From: Pseudomonas sp. SJZ074
GTDB lineage: Bacteria; Pseudomonadota; Gammaproteobacteria; Pseudomonadales; Pseudomonadaceae
Direction of reading: 5' to 3'
Length of the DNA: 64,000 bases
Assembly (NCBI RefSeq): GCF_007828215.1
Contig: NZ_VIUE01000005.1
Coordinates: 186,001-250,000, forward strand
The notes below the pieces were generated by a model. It saw only the letters and a program-made list of their open reading frames with translations. It made no database searches and had not been told where the DNA came from. This document shows, one piece after another, positions 45,971-56,517 of the stretch (position 1 is the first letter of the stretch; each line of letters starts with the position of its first letter). Made by a program: the position numbers and the translations under genes.

Positions 45971-47680
45971 ATGCGCATAGAACCCCGCCAGCTCCCCGAC
46001 ACCCTGCCGTTCCTCGGTGACCTGCCGCCCCTGCTGACCCGCCTTTACGCGGCACGCGGCGTGCAGTCCGAGGCCGAACTGGACAAGAGTCTGGCGCGCC
46101 TGATTCCCTACCAGCAACTCAAGGGCATCGATGCGGCGGTGGATCTGCTGGTGGTGGCCCTGGAGCAGCGCCAACGGATCCTGATCGTCGGCGACTTCGA
46201 TGCCGACGGCGCGACGGCCAGTACCGTGGGCCTGCTGGGGCTGCGCCTGCTGGGCGCGGCCCATGTCGACTATCTGGTGCCCAATCGCTTCGAATACGGC
46301 TATGGGCTGACCCCGGAAATCGTCGAAGTCGCCCTGACCCGCGAGCCGCAATTGTTGATCACGGTGGACAACGGCATTTCCAGTGTGGAAGGCGTGGCGG
46401 CGGCGAAAGCGGCCGGGCTCAAGGTACTGGTAACCGACCACCACTTGCCGGGCATCGAGTTGCCGGCGGCCGATGCCATCGTCAATCCGAACCAGCCGGG
46501 CTGCGAATTCCCGAGCAAGGCGCTGGCCGGGGTCGGGGTGATTTTCTACGTGTTGATGGCGCTGCGCGCGCGGCTGCGCAGCCTGGGTTGGTACGCCAGC
46601 AAACCGCAGCCGAACATCGGTGAACTGCTGGACCTGGTGGCCCTGGGCAGTGTGGCCGACGTGGTGCCCCTGGACGCCAACAACCGGATCCTCGTGCATC
46701 AGGGGCTGGAGCGCATTCGCGCCGGGCGCGCGCGCCCCGGCATCAAAGCCATTCTGGAAGTGGCCAAGCGTGATCACTCGCGCATTACCTCCACCGATCT
46801 CGGCTTCATCCTGGGGCCGCGCCTGAATGCGGCGGGGCGCCTGGACGACATGAGCCTGGGCATCGAATGCCTGCTCACCGACGACGAGGCGCTGGCCAGG
46901 GAGATGGCCGCGCAACTGGATGGCATGAATCAGGATCGCAAATCCATCGAGCAGGGCATGCAGCGTGAGGCGCTGGCCCAGCTCAAGGAGCTGCCGGTGG
47001 AATCGATGCCGTTCGGCCTGTGCCTGTTCGATCCGCAGTGGCACCAGGGCGTCATCGGGATCCTTGCCTCCCGCATGAAAGAGCGTTACTTCCGTCCGAC
47101 CATTGCTTTCGCCGATGCCGGAGACGGCATGCTCAAGGGCTCTGGCCGCTCGGTGCAGGGATTTCATATTCGCGACGCCCTGAGCGTCGTGGCGGCGCAA
47201 CATCCGACCCTGATCACCAAGTACGGCGGGCATGCCATGGCGGCAGGACTGTCATTGCCAGAGGCGAATTTCCCGTTGTTCGCCGAGGCTTTCGATGCGG
47301 AAGTGCGCAGGCAGTTGCGTGAGGAAGACCTGACCGGGCGGCTGTTGTCGGATGGCACCCTGGCGGTGGAAGAGTTTCATCTGGAACTGGCCCGGGCGCT
47401 GCGTCATGCCGGACCCTGGGGCCAGCATTTTCCAGAGCCGATGTTCCACGGTGTGTTCCAGCTGGTGGAGCAGCGAGTGGTGGGCGAGCGGCACCTGAAG
47501 GTGGTCCTCAAGAGCGAATGCGGTTCGGTGAAGCTCGACGGCATCGCCTTTGGCATCGACCGCGACGTCTGGCCGAACCCGACCGTACGCTGGGTTGAAC
47601 TGGCCTACAAACTCGACCTCAACGAGTTTCGTGGTCAGGAAACGGTGCAGTTGATGATTGCCCATATCGAGCCGCGGTAG
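45971..47680 (+). CDS. recJ: Single-stranded-DNA-specific exonuclease RecJ
   Basis: 5'-3' ssDNA exonuclease of RecF-pathway and mismatch repair. 569 aa. The DHH domain has VGDFDADGATA and VTDHHLPG; LLDLVALGSVADVVPL and the DHHA1 region with SGRSVQGFHIRDAL and KYGGHAMAAGLS follow. The length and order are those of the family. Confidence 0.95.
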   Translation: MRIEPRQLPDTLPFLGDLPPLLTRLYAARGVQSEAELDKSLARLIPYQQLKGIDAAVDLLVVALEQRQRILIVGDFDADGATASTVGLLGLRLLGAAHVDYLVPNRFEYGYGLTPEIVEVALTREPQLLITVDNGISSVEGVAAAKAAGLKVLVTDHHLPGIELPAADAIVNPNQPGCEFPSKALAGVGVIFYVLMALRARLRSLGWYASKPQPNIGELLDLVALGSVADVVPLDANNRILVHQGLERIRAGRARPGIKAILEVAKRDHSRITSTDLGFILGPRLNAAGRLDDMSLGIECLLTDDEALAREMAAQLDGMNQDRKSIEQGMQREALAQLKELPVESMPFGLCLFDPQWHQGVIGILASRMKERYFRPTIAFADAGDGMLKGSGRSVQGFHIRDALSVVAAQHPTLITKYGGHAMAAGLSLPEANFPLFAEAFDAEVRRQLREEDLTGRLLSDGTLAVEEFHLELARALRHAGPWGQHFPEPMFHGVFQLVEQRVVGERHLKVVLKSECGSVKLDGIAFGIDRDVWPNPTVRWVELAYKLDLNEFRGQETVQLMIAHIEPR

Positions 47681-47907
47681 GCACATGGATTTCCGGGGCG
47701 ATGATCTTCCCTCGCCACAGGAGCTTGTTTTAAACGCGGAACCCTGCCTTATCCCACGTTGTCGACTAGGCTCTAAACACTGGTTGATAGCCCTTGTGAC
47801 GTCTTGTCCATTTTCTTTGCCCGCGGGGGCGGGTGCTGCACCTTTTGTCACTCGTCGACTTTTCAAACAGAACCTGGAGCCTGCCCACTGATTCGAAGAG
47901 GTGCCCC
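47681..47907. other. Gap between recJ and the OYE-family gene
   Basis: 227 bp without a supported gene or recognisable repeat pair. Confidence 0.4.
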
Positions 47908-49014
47908 ATGAGTCTGCTGCTTGAACCCTATACCGTACGCCAATTGACCCTGCCCAATCGCATCGCGGTATCACCGATGTGCCAGTATTCAAGTGTCGAT
48001 GGCCTGGCCAACGACTGGCATCTGGTGCACCTCGGTAGCCGTGCCGTGGGCGGCGCCGGCCTGGTGTTCACCGAAGCCACCGCCGTCACCGCCGATGGCC
48101 GCATCACCGCCCAGGACCTGGGGCTGTGGAACGATGAACAGATCGAGCCCCTGCAACGCATCACGCGTTTTATCACCGCCCAGGGCGCAGTGCCGGGCAT
48201 TCAACTGGCCCACGCCGGGCGCAAGGCCAGTACCTGGCGGCCCTGGTTGGGCAAGCATGGCAGCGTGAAGCCTGCGGATGGCGGCTGGGTGCCGGTCGGT
48301 CCCTCGCCGATTGCCTTCGACCCGCAGCACACGCAGCCGTCTCAACTGGACGAAGGACAGATCAACGCCGTCATCCAGGCGTTCGTGGAGGCGGCCAGAC
48401 GCGCCTTGACGGCCGGGTTCAAGGTGGTCGAGGTCCACGCGGCCCATGGTTACCTGCTGCATCAATTTCTGTCTCCGCTGAGCAATCAGCGGCGCGATCA
48501 ATATGGTGGGTCGTTCGAGAACCGTATCCGGCTGGTGCTGCAGGTCACCGAAGCGGTCAGGGCCGTATGGCCCCAGGAGTTGCCGGTGTTCGTGCGCGTC
48601 TCTGCCACCGACTGGGTCGAGGACGGCTGGAATCCCGACGAGACTGTCGAGTTGGCGCGGCGATTCAGGGCGTTGGGGGTGGATCTGATCGATGTGTCAT
48701 CGGGCGGTACCGCGGCGAATGCGGAAATCCCGACCGGTCCGGGTTACCAGACGCGTTTTGCTGAACGGGTGCGCAAAGAGTCGGAAATCGCCACCGGCAC
48801 CGTTGGCATGATTACCGAACCGGCCCAGGCCGAGCACATCCTGCGCACCTGCCAGGCCGACATCATTTTCCTGGCCCGCGAGTTGTTGCGCGACCCCTAC
48901 TGGGCGTTGCATGCCGATGATGACCTGGGTGGGCGCAAGGCCGTCTGGCCGGCGCAGTATCAGCGGGCGACCCATCGGGACCAGCCGATCCATGAGTCGG
49001 ATCTGCGGGACTGA
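47908..49014 (+). CDS. xenA: Old yellow enzyme family NADPH:flavin oxidoreductase (XenA/YqjM-like)
   Basis: 368-aa FMN TIM barrel that reduces activated C=C bonds and nitro compounds. SPMCQYS has the YqjM/XenA-class Cys tuning FMN; QLAHAGRKAS, HAAHGYLLHQFLSPLSNQRRDQYGG split over the active site carry the substrate-binding His pair (HAAH), and the phosphate-binding loop is near ELLRDPYWAL. The ATG at 47908 (MSLLLEPYTV) follows a GAAGAGG site. Symbol by similarity only. Confidence 0.87.
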   Translation: MSLLLEPYTVRQLTLPNRIAVSPMCQYSSVDGLANDWHLVHLGSRAVGGAGLVFTEATAVTADGRITAQDLGLWNDEQIEPLQRITRFITAQGAVPGIQLAHAGRKASTWRPWLGKHGSVKPADGGWVPVGPSPIAFDPQHTQPSQLDEGQINAVIQAFVEAARRALTAGFKVVEVHAAHGYLLHQFLSPLSNQRRDQYGGSFENRIRLVLQVTEAVRAVWPQELPVFVRVSATDWVEDGWNPDETVELARRFRALGVDLIDVSSGGTAANAEIPTGPGYQTRFAERVRKESEIATGTVGMITEPAQAEHILRTCQADIIFLARELLRDPYWALHADDDLGGRKAVWPAQYQRATHRDQPIHESDLRD

Positions 49015-49028
49015 GTGCCCAGTAAAGC

Positions 49029-49062
49029 AAAAAGCCCCGGTCGTCATTGGCCGGGGCTTTTT
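49029..49062. terminator. Bidirectional intrinsic terminator between xenA-like gene and opgD
   Basis: AAAAAGCCCCGG (49029-49040), 10-base loop, CCGGGGCTTTTT (49051-49062). A lone REP half-site (TTCGCGAGCAAGCCC, 49097-49111) follows. Confidence 0.9.
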
Positions 49063-49096
49063 CATCTCTGCGATCATTGGTGCCTGTACTGCCGTC

Positions 49097-49111
49097 TTCG
49101 CGAGCAAGCCC
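49097..49111. repeat. Solitary REP half-site
   Basis: TTCGCGAGCAAGCCC matches the inner part of a REP arm without an inverted partner, perhaps a decayed copy. Confidence 0.5.
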
Positions 49112-49121
49112 AGGCACCCGA

Positions 49122-50753
49122 TCACTGTCCGGGATACTTGCGCTTATCCGGTGCGGGCGGGAAGTACTGGTACAGCCAGGTCTCGCTCAGGGTCCGGTCC
49201 TTGCTGCGAATGAACAGGCGCATCTGCACCGGGTCCACGCGGTCATCGGTCGGGTACCAGTCGAAGGTGATGCGATAGCCCTTGATCGCATCCATTACCA
49301 GCACGTTGAAGTCTTTCACCTCGCCATGGGAGCAGGTCACCACTGGTTCGATACCGGTTCCAGGAGGTAGCTGGTCGAGACCGCCGCCACTGAAGTCCAC
49401 TGCAAAGCGTCGGGCCCAGACGGTCGGGTAATGCTCGCCCGGTGCCCAACCTTCGATGAACCCCCCCATGCCGGAACGGCTCGCGTGGACCTGGGCCAGC
49501 TCGGTGCTTACCGGTGGCAGGGCGCTCCAGTAGAGTTTGTAGCCGTAGTTCAGCGAATCGCCGGCCGCGACCGGTTTCTTCGGCGACCAGAACGCGACGA
49601 TGTTATCCAGGGTTTCGCCGGTTGTAGGAATTTCCAGCAGATCCACAGAGCCTTCACCCCAGGCCGTTGTCGGCTCGACCCACAGGCTTGGGCGCTTGCT
49701 GTACCAATCGACCGTGTCCTGGTAGCTCTCGAAGCTATGGTCGGTCTGCACCAGGCCGAAGCCTTTCGGATTCTTGTCGGCAAAGGCGTTGAATTGCAGG
49801 GTGGCGGGGTTGTTCAGCGGACGGCAGACCCATTCGCCGTTGCCGCGCCACATGGCCAGTCGGTCGGAGTCGTGGATCTGCGGGTGAATGGTGTCGCACA
49901 TGCGTCGCTCGACGGTGCCGCAACTGAACATGCTGGTCATCGGCGCAATGCCCAATTGCTCGATGGCGGTACGCGCATTGATATGGGCGTCGACTTCCAT
50001 CACGACCCGTGTGGGCTGGCAATCGATGTCAAAACGATAAGCGCCGGTGGCGCTGGGGGAGTCGAGCAGGGCATAGACCACGAAACGGGTGCTGTTCTTG
50101 TCCGGGGTTTCGAACCAGAACTGAGTGAAATCCGGAAATTCTTCGGGGTGCTTGGCATACGTATCGATTGCCAGTCCGCGGGCCGAGAGCCCGTACTGAC
50201 CAGTGGCGTCCACGGCGCGGAAATAACTGGCACCCAGAAACGAAACGATGTCGTGGCGATCCAGTTCCGGCGCCTTGAAGGCGCGGAACCCGGAGAACCC
50301 CAGGTCACCCTTCAGTTGCGCGGTGTTGACCGTGGTTTTCTCGTAGTTGAACAACTCCGGGCGGAAGTGTACTTCACGGGCCAGGCGGCTCTTCGGATCG
50401 ACACTGTGCATGCGCACCGGCTGCTTGAACCCCATGCCGACGTGAAAAAACTGTACGTCAAGTTGGCCATCCAGCTCATTCCACAGCGAATGGTTGGCGT
50501 CATACCGGATAGCGTTGAACTGCAGTGGCGACATCATAGCCAGTGTTTCTGGCAAGACTTGCTTGGTATCGACGTACCGTTGTCCGGCCAGCCGCTTGGC
50601 CTGGTCTTTCAAGGTCTTGAAGTCGAAGGGACGGGCTTCGCCGTCTGCCGTCTGATCGGCGGCCCAGGCTCGTGCGGCCATGAGGCCTGAAGCCGTGAGT
50701 CCGGTATAGGCGGCAAAAGCCATGGAGGCCTTGAGCAGGTTCCTGCGATGCAT
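49122..50753 (-). CDS. opgD: Glucan biosynthesis protein D (OpgD/MdoD)
   Basis: Periplasmic protein for osmoregulated periplasmic glucan branching. 543 aa with a Tat signal ([12 protein letters not shown], Ala-rich cut near AWAADQ). The MdoG domain follows, with [24 protein letters not shown] and MTSMFSCG. The ATG at 50753 (MHRRNLLKA) places the twin Arg near the terminus; the longer frame is rejected. Confidence 0.93.
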   Translation of the reverse strand: MHRRNLLKASMAFAAYTGLTASGLMAARAWAADQTADGEARPFDFKTLKDQAKRLAGQRYVDTKQVLPETLAMMSPLQFNAIRYDANHSLWNELDGQLDVQFFHVGMGFKQPVRMHSVDPKSRLAREVHFRPELFNYEKTTVNTAQLKGDLGFSGFRAFKAPELDRHDIVSFLGASYFRAVDATGQYGLSARGLAIDTYAKHPEEFPDFTQFWFETPDKNSTRFVVYALLDSPSATGAYRFDIDCQPTRVVMEVDAHINARTAIEQLGIAPMTSMFSCGTVERRMCDTIHPQIHDSDRLAMWRGNGEWVCRPLNNPATLQFNAFADKNPKGFGLVQTDHSFESYQDTVDWYSKRPSLWVEPTTAWGEGSVDLLEIPTTGETLDNIVAFWSPKKPVAAGDSLNYGYKLYWSALPPVSTELAQVHASRSGMGGFIEGWAPGEHYPTVWARRFAVDFSGGGLDQLPPGTGIEPVVTCSHGEVKDFNVLVMDAIKGYRITFDWYPTDDRVDPVQMRLFIRSKDRTLSETWLYQYFPPAPDKRKYPGQ

Positions 50754-51120
50754 AAATACAACCTTTCTCGAAACAATCCCCAGCCGTTCCTGGCAACAGG
50801 GACTGATACAACTGATAAAGGAGTTCGGACATGCCTTTGGCCAAACGAACGTTAAAACAGATGCCTGAGAACCGGATCGGTTCACCGAGGCGCAAAATCA
50901 TAGGGGATACGTCGACGACTGAGAAAAGGAAAGCGTGGCTCGGTTAAATTTCCTTACAGATATTTCTTTTTTCTTGGAGGCCTCTGCATTTTTTTGACTA
51001 ATTACTCTAAAACTGCCTCCTCGCTGTGTGAATCGCCCCTATTCTTAGCTTGGCAAGGGGTTCCGTCCGCGGGCCCGGCAGGCTCCGGGAATCAATTCGA
51101 CGTACACAAGGACACCGTTC
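50754..51120. other. Gap upstream of opgD
   Basis: No gene is supported on either strand. AT-rich from about 50940 to 51050, including a TTGACT, which may hold promoters for opgD (minus) and for the small ORF at 51121 (plus). Confidence 0.4.
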
Positions 51121-51306
51121 ATGACGAAACTACAGGGCATTGCCGAAATGCTGGGGCTTCTTCCATGCCTGCATAGCGCGCGCCGGACGCGGCGCCTTAG
51201 CCTGGAGGAACTGCGACTGGTGGAACGCTACCGCGAGCTGTCGGAAAACGACCGGATCGCCATGCGTTACCTGGTGGATGCGATGAGGAGTGTTTCGCGG
51301 TTTTGA
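51121..51306 (+). CDS. Small hypothetical protein (61 aa)
   Basis: Starts MTKLQGIAEMLGLLPCLH and is Arg/Leu-rich, mostly helical (LEELRLVERYRELSENDR). No signal peptide. An AAGGA site eight bases before the ATG supports translation. I do not recognise the function. Confidence 0.55.
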   Translation: MTKLQGIAEMLGLLPCLHSARRTRRLSLEELRLVERYRELSENDRIAMRYLVDAMRSVSRF

Positions 51307-51347
51307 GCCGGTTGTCGTACTGGAGCCGGTCCGGGCGGCGTCAATGC

Positions 51348-51647
51348 TTATTCCATCGACCAGTCCCGGGGACGTTCTGTGCGCTGGTGCAATATGCGCA
51401 GGATCTGCAATTGATCTTGCACGACCCGGTAAGGTGCAACGAATGGGTAGCGTGTCAGCACCAGTTCTCGAACATCCGGAACGACTGAAGGACGGCCGCA
51501 GCCGGGGAAACGCTGCAGCTGTTGCAGCGCCTCCAGAATGAAGGTGATGACATCGGTGGCGTCTTGCGTGCCGATGGCACCCTGATAGTGTTCATGAATC
51601 GAATCGAGGTCACTTTGTGCTTTATCTGTCAGTACGATGCGCAGCAC
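51348..51647 (-). CDS. RelE/ParE-family toxin
   Basis: 99-aa toxin of a type II toxin-antitoxin pair. The RelE/ParE fold is suggested by LTDKAQSDLDSIHEHY, RELVLTRYPFVAPYRV and the C-terminal ILRILHQRTERPRDW, the latter typical of ParE-like gyrase poisons or RelE-like RNases; which one cannot be told. It overlaps the antitoxin gene by 26 bp. Confidence 0.85.
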   Translation of the reverse strand: MLRIVLTDKAQSDLDSIHEHYQGAIGTQDATDVITFILEALQQLQRFPGCGRPSVVPDVRELVLTRYPFVAPYRVVQDQLQILRILHQRTERPRDWSME

Positions 51648-51873
51648 GCTTTGCCCACTTAGCCTTCACGGCATCCAGATCGGTCAGATTTCCAGCGTCG
51701 GCATCTGCCATGCCTTCGCTGATGGCTTGCAGATGCCAGGACTCGGCTTCCACATATCGGACCAGTGCACGCTTGAGGTGATACTGACGGTCGCGCTCGG
51801 TGGCGGCGGCTAACAAGTCCAGCTGCTGGGCCAGACCTTCTTCCACACGAAACGACAAAACAGGCGAGGCCAT
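51622..51873 (-). CDS. Ribbon-helix-helix antitoxin (ParD/CopG-like)
   Basis: 83 aa. The N-terminal VLSFRVEEGLAQQLDLLA and RDRQYHLKRALVRYVE form the RHH DNA-binding domain; the acidic C-terminal part would wrap the toxin. Antitoxin-first order with a 26-bp overlap is typical. Repression of its own promoter is expected. Confidence 0.85.
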   Translation of the reverse strand: MASPVLSFRVEEGLAQQLDLLAAATERDRQYHLKRALVRYVEAESWHLQAISEGMADADAGNLTDLDAVKAKWAKRAAHRTDR

Positions 51874-51890
51874 GAGAGATACCCTTGGGT

Positions 51891-51914
51891 GTATACGTTG
51901 TAGACAACCCTAGG
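51891..51914. promoter_or_regulatory. Palindromes upstream of the toxin-antitoxin operon
   Basis: GTATAC (51891-51896), GTTGT-AG-ACAAC (51897-51908) and CCCTAGGG (51907-51914) are packed together 17-40 bp before the antitoxin start, a plausible RHH operator. Inferred from symmetry and position. Confidence 0.45.
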
Positions 51915-52021
51915 GCCTGCCAGGATTTCCGTCAACCAGCGAGGGTGCACCGGTTGACGGAAACCTTAGCAAGACCAAGGCGGGCAGGCTGTGAGCATGT
52001 GTTTCCAGATACTTATTGCGC

Positions 52022-53446
52022 TCAATGCTTGAACATCACATGCCGTACCACTGTGTAGTCCTCCAGCCCGTACATGGACATGTCCTTGCCATACCCGGAA
52101 TGTTTCTGACCACCATGGGGCATTTCGCTGACGAGCATGAAGTGGGTATTCACCCAGGTGCAGCCGTATTGCAAGCGTGCCGAGAGGCGATGGGCCCGGC
52201 CGACGTCGCGGGTCCATACCGATGAGGCCAGGCCGTAGTCCGAATCATTGGCCCAATCCAGCACCTGTGCTTCATCGAGGAACGGCGTGACGGACACCAC
52301 CGGGCCGAAGACCTCCCGGCGCACGATCTCGTCGTCCTGCTGGGCATCGGCCAGTACCGTCGGTTCGAAGAAGAATCCGTTGCCGTCCACGGCCTTGCCA
52401 CCGGTGATCAAACGGATATGCGGCTGGGCGATGGCGCGCTCGACGAGCCCGGCCACGCGGTCGCGATGCTGGGCGGTGATCAGCGGGCCCATCTCAGTGT
52501 CCGGTGCGGTTTGCAGACCGTACTTGATGCTGCCCACCGCGGCGCCGAGTTTTTCGACGAACTGGTCATAGACGCCTTGCTGGGCATAGATGCGACAGGC
52601 AGCGGTGCAATCCTGGCCGGCATTGTAGAAACCGAAGGTGCGGATGCCTTCCACGGCGGCGTCGATGTCGGCGTCGTCGAAGATGATGACCGGGGCCTTG
52701 CCGCCCAGTTCCATGTGGGTGCGCTTGACGCTGTCGGCGGTGCTGGAAATGATGTGCGAGCCAGTGGCAATGGAGCCGGTCAGCGAGACCATGCGCACTT
52801 TCGGATGAGTGATCAACGGCTGGCCGACGGTCTGCCCACGACCGAACACCACGTTGAGTACACCCGCCGGGAAAATCTCCGAGGCCAGCTCCGCCAGGCG
52901 CAATGCCGTCAGGGGCGTCTGTTCCGATGGCTTGAGTACCACGGTATTACCGGCGGCCAGGGCCGGGGCGATTTTCCAGGCAACCATCATCAGCGGATAG
53001 TTCCAGGGCGCGATGGAAGCAATCACGCCCACCGGGTCGCGACGGATCATCGAGGTATGCCCCGGCAGGTATTCGCCTCCCGCCGAGCCGTTCATGCAGC
53101 GACTGGCGCCGGCAAAGAAACGGAACACGTCGGCGATGGCCGGGATCTCGTCGTTCAGGGCGGCGCCCAGGGGTTTGCCGCAGTTGTCCGATTCCAGCTT
53201 CGCCAGTTCTTCGCCATGGGCTTCAATGGCGTCGGCCAGTTTGAGCAGCAATAGGGAGCGGTCCTTGGGCGGGACCTGCGACCAGCTGTCGAAGGCGTCA
53301 TCGGCGGCGCGCACGGCGGCATCGACCTGGGCTTCGCTGGCTTCGTTGATTTCCACCAGCACCCGACCCAGCGCCGGGTTGAACACGGCCTGTCCGGGAC
53401 CTTCGCCGTTCACCAGGCGACCGTTGATCAGCAGTTTGGTTTGCAT
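52022..53446 (-). CDS. Aldehyde dehydrogenase, gamma-aminobutyraldehyde type (PatD-like), paralogue 1
   Basis: 474 aa. NAD-binding [13 protein letters not shown], catalytic Glu in [10 protein letters not shown] and catalytic Cys in [11 protein letters not shown]. YdcW/PatD-type enzymes oxidise 4-aminobutyraldehyde from putrescine to GABA. The second ATG (53446, MQTKLLING) has the GAGG site at good spacing and gives the PatD length. It lies last in the locus, after a YdcSTUV transporter, and shares that cluster with a close paralogue. Confidence 0.88.
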   Translation of the reverse strand: MQTKLLINGRLVNGEGPGQAVFNPALGRVLVEINEASEAQVDAAVRAADDAFDSWSQVPPKDRSLLLLKLADAIEAHGEELAKLESDNCGKPLGAALNDEIPAIADVFRFFAGASRCMNGSAGGEYLPGHTSMIRRDPVGVIASIAPWNYPLMMVAWKIAPALAAGNTVVLKPSEQTPLTALRLAELASEIFPAGVLNVVFGRGQTVGQPLITHPKVRMVSLTGSIATGSHIISSTADSVKRTHMELGGKAPVIIFDDADIDAAVEGIRTFGFYNAGQDCTAACRIYAQQGVYDQFVEKLGAAVGSIKYGLQTAPDTEMGPLITAQHRDRVAGLVERAIAQPHIRLITGGKAVDGNGFFFEPTVLADAQQDDEIVRREVFGPVVSVTPFLDEAQVLDWANDSDYGLASSVWTRDVGRAHRLSARLQYGCTWVNTHFMLVSEMPHGGQKHSGYGKDMSMYGLEDYTVVRHVMFKH

Positions 53447-53480
53447 GTCCATGTCCTCTTGAGTCTTGTTTGTGGTCTTG

Positions 53481-53567
53481 GTGGGAGCGGGCTTGCTCGC
53501 GAATGCGGTGTGTCATCCAACCTATCCATGACTGAAACACCGGCTTCGCGAGCAAGCCCGCTCCCAC
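53481..53567. repeat. REP inverted pair
   Basis: 23-bp perfect arms (53481-53503 and 53545-53567). It separates the ABC transporter genes from aldehyde dehydrogenase 1. Confidence 0.9.
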
Positions 53568-53593
53568 AGGCGATCTGGTTATCCATTGGCGAG

Positions 53594-54412
53594 TTATTTC
53601 CCCCCGCTACCCGCCACGCTCTCACCCCCACGGGTCAGGTAATAGGCGCCGAGTATCGGCAGCATGGTCACCAGCATCACCAGCATGGCGACGACGTTGG
53701 TCACCGGCACGTCGCGGGGGCGGCTGAGCTGGTTGAGCAGCCAGAGCGGCAGGGTGCGTTCGTGGCCGGCGGTGAAGGTGGTGACGATGATTTCGTCGAA
53801 CGACAGTGCGAACGCCAGCATGCCGCCGGCCAGCAGGGCCGAGCCGAGATTGGGCAGGATGATGTAGCGGAAGGTCTGCCAGCCATCCGCCCCCAGGTCC
53901 ATCGAGGCCTCGATCAGGTTGTGGGAGGTGCGGCGCAGCCGGGCGATGACGTTGTTGTAGACGATCACTACACAGAAGGTCGCGTGGCCGACGACGATGG
54001 TGAATATGCCCGGTTCGATCCCCAGGGTCTTGAATGTGGCCAGCAACGCGATGCCGGTGATGATCCCCGGCAGGGCAATGGGCAGGATCAGCATCAGCGA
54101 AATCCCCTGCTTGCCGAAGAAGTCGCGGCGGTACAGCGCGGCCGAGGCCAACGTGCCGAGCACCATGGCGATCAGAGTGGCGATGCTCGCCACCTGCAAC
54201 GACAACTTGATCGCCTCCAGTACATCCGCACGGGCGAAAGCCACGCTGAACCATTTCAGGGTCAGGCCCTTGGGCGGGAAGCTGAACGCGGCGTCCTCGG
54301 TGTTGAAGGCGTAGAGGAAGATGATCAGGATCGGGAAGTGCAGGAACACCAGCCCGCCCCAAGCTGCGATGCGCAAACCCCATGAAGCCCGGGATGAAGA
54401 ATCAGAGTGCAT
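53594..54412 (-). CDS. ydcV: Polyamine-type ABC transporter permease (YdcV/PotC-like)
   Basis: 272 aa with six predicted helices and the permease EAA-loop ([20 protein letters not shown]) that contacts the ATPase. It overlaps ydcU by 11 bp. The name by similarity to the E. coli ydcSTUV-ydcW cluster. Confidence 0.85.
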   Translation of the reverse strand: MHSDSSSRASWGLRIAAWGGLVFLHFPILIIFLYAFNTEDAAFSFPPKGLTLKWFSVAFARADVLEAIKLSLQVASIATLIAMVLGTLASAALYRRDFFGKQGISLMLILPIALPGIITGIALLATFKTLGIEPGIFTIVVGHATFCVVIVYNNVIARLRRTSHNLIEASMDLGADGWQTFRYIILPNLGSALLAGGMLAFALSFDEIIVTTFTAGHERTLPLWLLNQLSRPRDVPVTNVVAMLVMLVTMLPILGAYYLTRGGESVAGSGGK

Positions 54413-55346
54413 CGAAAGCCCCCAGGCGCTTGACGATAGACAGGTAAATGGCGATCAGCACGATGGGCACCAGCGTGAAGGCTGCGGCCATGGGCATGTT
54501 GCCGATGGCGCCTTGCTGGGCGTAGACCATGCTGCCGACGAAATAGCCCGGTGGGCCCACCAGTTGGGGCACGATGAAATCCCCCAGGGTCAGCGAAAAG
54601 GTGAAAATCGAACCGGCGGCGATGCCCGGGACCGACAGCGGCAGGACCACTTGCATGAACGTCTGGCGGGGCCTGGCGCCCAAGTCCGCCGAGGCTTGCA
54701 GCAGCGAGGGCGGCAGGCGCTCCAGGGACGCCTGGATCGGCAGGATCATGAACGGCAGCCAGATATAGACAAAAACCAGGAAACGTCCCAGGTGCGACGT
54801 GGACAACGTGCTGCCGCCGACGCCGGGGATGCTCAACACGAACTGCAACACCGGCTCCAGGCCAAGGTGCTGAATGAACCACTGCGCCACGCCGCCCTTG
54901 GCCAGCAATAATGTCCAGGCATAGGCCTTGACGATGTAGCTGGCCCACATGGGCAACATCACCGTGATGTAGAAAAACGCCTTGGTCTTGCCGCTGGTGT
55001 AGCGCGCCATGTAATAGGCGATGGGGAACGCGACGACGGCGCTGGCGATGGACACCGCGATGGCCATGCTCACGGTGCGCAGGATGATGTCGAAGTTCGA
55101 CGGTTGGAACAACGCCGCGAAATTCGCCAGGGTCAGGTCGGGTGTGACTGCCATGGTGAAATCGTCGAAGGTATAGAAACCTTGCCACAGCAAGGTCAGC
55201 AGTGACCCCAGATAGATCGCGCCGAACCAGATCAGCGGCGGCACCAGCAGCATCGACAGATACAGGTTGGGTCGCCGGTAGAGCAGGTTGGAAAACCGTC
55301 GCAGCGAGCCTGGCGCGGGTGTCCGGGGCAGGGCTAGTGTGTTCAT
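54402..55346 (-). CDS. ydcU: Polyamine-type ABC transporter permease (YdcU/PotB-like)
   Basis: 314 aa, with a short cytoplasmic N-terminal tail, six to seven helices and the EAA-like loop [22 protein letters not shown]. It starts one base from the ATPase gene end and overlaps the next permease. Confidence 0.85.
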   Translation of the reverse strand: MNTLALPRTPAPGSLRRFSNLLYRRPNLYLSMLLVPPLIWFGAIYLGSLLTLLWQGFYTFDDFTMAVTPDLTLANFAALFQPSNFDIILRTVSMAIAVSIASAVVAFPIAYYMARYTSGKTKAFFYITVMLPMWASYIVKAYAWTLLLAKGGVAQWFIQHLGLEPVLQFVLSIPGVGGSTLSTSHLGRFLVFVYIWLPFMILPIQASLERLPPSLLQASADLGARPRQTFMQVVLPLSVPGIAAGSIFTFSLTLGDFIVPQLVGPPGYFVGSMVYAQQGAIGNMPMAAAFTLVPIVLIAIYLSIVKRLGAFDAL

Positions 55347-55347
55347 C

Positions 55348-56385
55348 TCAGGCCTCGCCGCCGACGGTATCGTGCAGAGCGATCATCGCCTCGCGGGCCC
55401 AGCGGACCGTGAGCTGCTGGCCGGTCTGGTGCAGGGCGCTGCTGTCGGTCCACTGAGTGTTGGCCTGGCTGAGATTCAGGGTCTGGCCGTTTTCCAGTTT
55501 CAACTCGAAGCGGGTGGCGCTGCCCTGGTATTGAATGTCGTGAAGCAGTCCCTGGACTTCGATTTCATGGCCGCCCAACGGGCCCTCGGCGAAACGCACA
55601 TGTTCCGGGCGGATCGAAAACGGCTGTGGATAACCGCTCAGCTGTCGCGCCAGCTCGCCGCGAATCACGTTCGAGGTACCGACAAACTCCGCGACGAAGG
55701 TGGTCGCCGGTTTCATGTACAGGTTGCGCGGCGTATCCACCTGCTCGATGCGGCCCTTGTTGAACACCGCCACCCGGTCGGACATTGACAGGGCCTCGGT
55801 CTGGTCATGGGTGACGAAAACGAATGTGATACCCAACTGGCGTTGCAGTTTCTTCAATTCGCCCTGCATCTGTTCGCGCAGCTTCAGGTCGAGGGCCCCC
55901 AAGGGTTCGTCCAACAGCAACACCCGCGGGCGATTGACCAGTGCACGCGCCAGGGCTACGCGCTGACGTTGGCCACCGGAGAGTTGCACCGGTTTGCGCT
56001 CGCCATAGCCGCCCAGGGCCACCATCTCCAGAGCTTCGTCGGCGCGCTGGATTCGCTCCACCTTGGCGACGCCTTTGACTTTCAGGCCGTAGGCCACATT
56101 GTCGCGCACGTTCATGTGGGGAAAGAGCGCGTAATCCTGGAACACCGTATTGACGTCCCGTTGATAGGGCGGCAATCCGGCGGCCTCTTCGCCATGGATG
56201 CGGATGGAGCCGGCGCTCGGCTGTTCGAAACCGGCAATCAGCCGCAGGCAGGTGGTCTTGCCCGACCCGGAGGGGCCCAGCATGGAAAAGAATTCGCCGT
56301 CCTCGATGTCGATGGAGACCCGGTCAACGGCCTTCACCTCGCCGAATTGACGGGAAACCTGGGTGAACTGGACTGCGAGTGTCAT
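55348..56385 (-). CDS. ydcT: Polyamine-type ABC transporter ATP-binding protein (YdcT/PotA-like)
   Basis: 345 aa. Walker A GPSGSGKTT, signature LSGGQRQRVALARAL, Walker B VLLLDEPLGALD, then a C-terminal TOBE domain (NVIRGELA, FSIRPEHVRF). The ATG at 56385 (MTLAVQFTQV) follows GGAG; an upstream start at 56400 is possible. Confidence 0.9.
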   Translation of the reverse strand: MTLAVQFTQVSRQFGEVKAVDRVSIDIEDGEFFSMLGPSGSGKTTCLRLIAGFEQPSAGSIRIHGEEAAGLPPYQRDVNTVFQDYALFPHMNVRDNVAYGLKVKGVAKVERIQRADEALEMVALGGYGERKPVQLSGGQRQRVALARALVNRPRVLLLDEPLGALDLKLREQMQGELKKLQRQLGITFVFVTHDQTEALSMSDRVAVFNKGRIEQVDTPRNLYMKPATTFVAEFVGTSNVIRGELARQLSGYPQPFSIRPEHVRFAEGPLGGHEIEVQGLLHDIQYQGSATRFELKLENGQTLNLSQANTQWTDSSALHQTGQQLTVRWAREAMIALHDTVGGEA

Positions 56386-56445
56386 GGTGCGGTGCTCCAT
56401 AAGCGCAACTGCTGTTGAATCATTAATGATGACGGGCACCGAACC

Positions 56446-56508
56446 TGTGGCGAGGGGATAAATCCCCTCGCCACAAAGGCAGTGTTCGTCGCCACTTTTC
56501 GTGGCGAC
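56446..56508. repeat. Two hairpins between ydcS and ydcT
   Basis: The first is the 30-bp perfect palindrome (56446-56475) identical to that at 30913-30942. The second is GTCGCCAC, TTTTC, GTGGCGAC (56488-56508). On the minus strand they lie just after the binding-protein gene, where a hairpin can stabilise its mRNA and raise its level over the membrane subunits. Confidence 0.75.
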
Positions 56509-56517
56509 GGAATAACC

